64,000 nucleotides of DNA from Pezicula radicicola (taxonomy: Eukaryota > Ascomycota > Leotiomycetes > Helotiales > Dermateaceae): assembly GCA_003008705.1 (NCBI GenBank), contig PDUO01000010.1:1116001-1180000 (forward strand). The letters are read 5' to 3'. The position numbers and the translations under genes were made by a program. The notes under the pieces were generated by a model. It ran no database searches. It was not told the DNA's origin and was given only the letters and a program-made list of their open reading frames with translations. Shown piece by piece: positions 63,753-64,000 of the stretch. Each line of letters starts with the position of its first letter. Position 1 is the stretch's first letter.

Positions 63753-64000
63753 TCACCAGGGTGGAAAAGTACCCTTTCCACTAAGCGCAAGTCGATGAGA
63801 CTAAACAAACAAACACATTAGAATAAGCAAGCTCACAAAACTTCCCAACCCAAAAAGAAAGTCAAAAATAAAAATTAATGAAGGGGCGAAAGAAGGAGAG
63901 AACTTACCCAAAAAAGGATCGGATCATCAACAACACACCGACACATATTCTTCTTCTCACAAGCACATTTCTGTCCCACAAGCAACGGGAAAAAGGAATC
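63753..64000 (-). CDS. Putative Cys-rich protein, 3' part only (runs off the window)
   Basis: A minus-strand exon from the window edge (64000) to 63908 ends at a GTAAGT donor; a 107-bp intron ending TTTGTTTAG leads to a last exon 63800-63753 with TGA. The 47 visible residues include GQKCACEKKNMCRCVVDDPI and end GKGTFPPW. The C-x-C-x4-C-x-C spacing could bind metal. The start lies beyond the window. Weak evidence: two good splice signals with matching phase 0, and a Cys pattern. Confidence 0.35.

Overview
This window is nuclear DNA of a filamentous ascomycete (Pezizomycotina). Genes carry short introns of about 45-160 bp with GTAAGT-type donors and CTAAC/CTGAC branch sites. The gene set is typically fungal: a SamB/Mub1 MYND protein, Mkt1, the AspRS-DUF2156 fusion ErdS, cytochromes P450 and a C2H2 + Zn2Cys6 transcription factor. 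A Leotiomycetes-like genome is my guess, but sequence reading alone cannot fix the class. The sequence is draft quality, with a 235-bp N gap at 5454-5688 and a single N at 60453.

Layout. 0-8.6 kb is an accessory region. It holds one Lys/Arg-rich orphan gene and two tandem paralogues that share exon length, intron length and phase and a promoter palindrome. Around them lie four kinds of repeat, including two copies of a dispersed repeat whose differences look like RIP. 8.6-32.5 kb is mostly housekeeping: PUS4, a divergent RFTS-domain protein, EBP2, a 4.8-kb gene-free leader, samB, a small Cys-rich protein, MKT1 with a Q/P/Y-rich gene fused or abutting at its 5' end, and a 2OG-Fe(II) oxygenase with a 17-nt microexon. 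32.9-39.3 kb holds an alpha/beta hydrolase divergent from erdS, which looks like the ergosterol-aspartate synthesis and hydrolysis pair. 39.9-48.1 kb is a second fast-evolving block: four orphan genes, an 18-bp minisatellite and a decaying ~177-bp tandem duplication of the 5' end of one orphan. 48.6-57.2 kb is a small metabolic cluster of a two-type zinc-finger regulator and two convergent P450s. 57.2-64 kb contains an intron-bearing tRNA-Ile(AAU), RPC53, two large minisatellites and the 3' end of a putative Cys-rich gene.

Main themes. (1) erdS with its likely hydrolase partner. (2) A window-wide family of 17-18-bp minisatellites with core GTAACT-n-nCTTG-nTnnG, found as arrays at 41.7, 60.2 and 62.8 kb and as single units elsewhere. 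(3) Orphan gene families in repeat-rich blocks. Exon joins were derived by hand; for each multi-exon gene the exon lengths were checked to sum to a whole number of codons.
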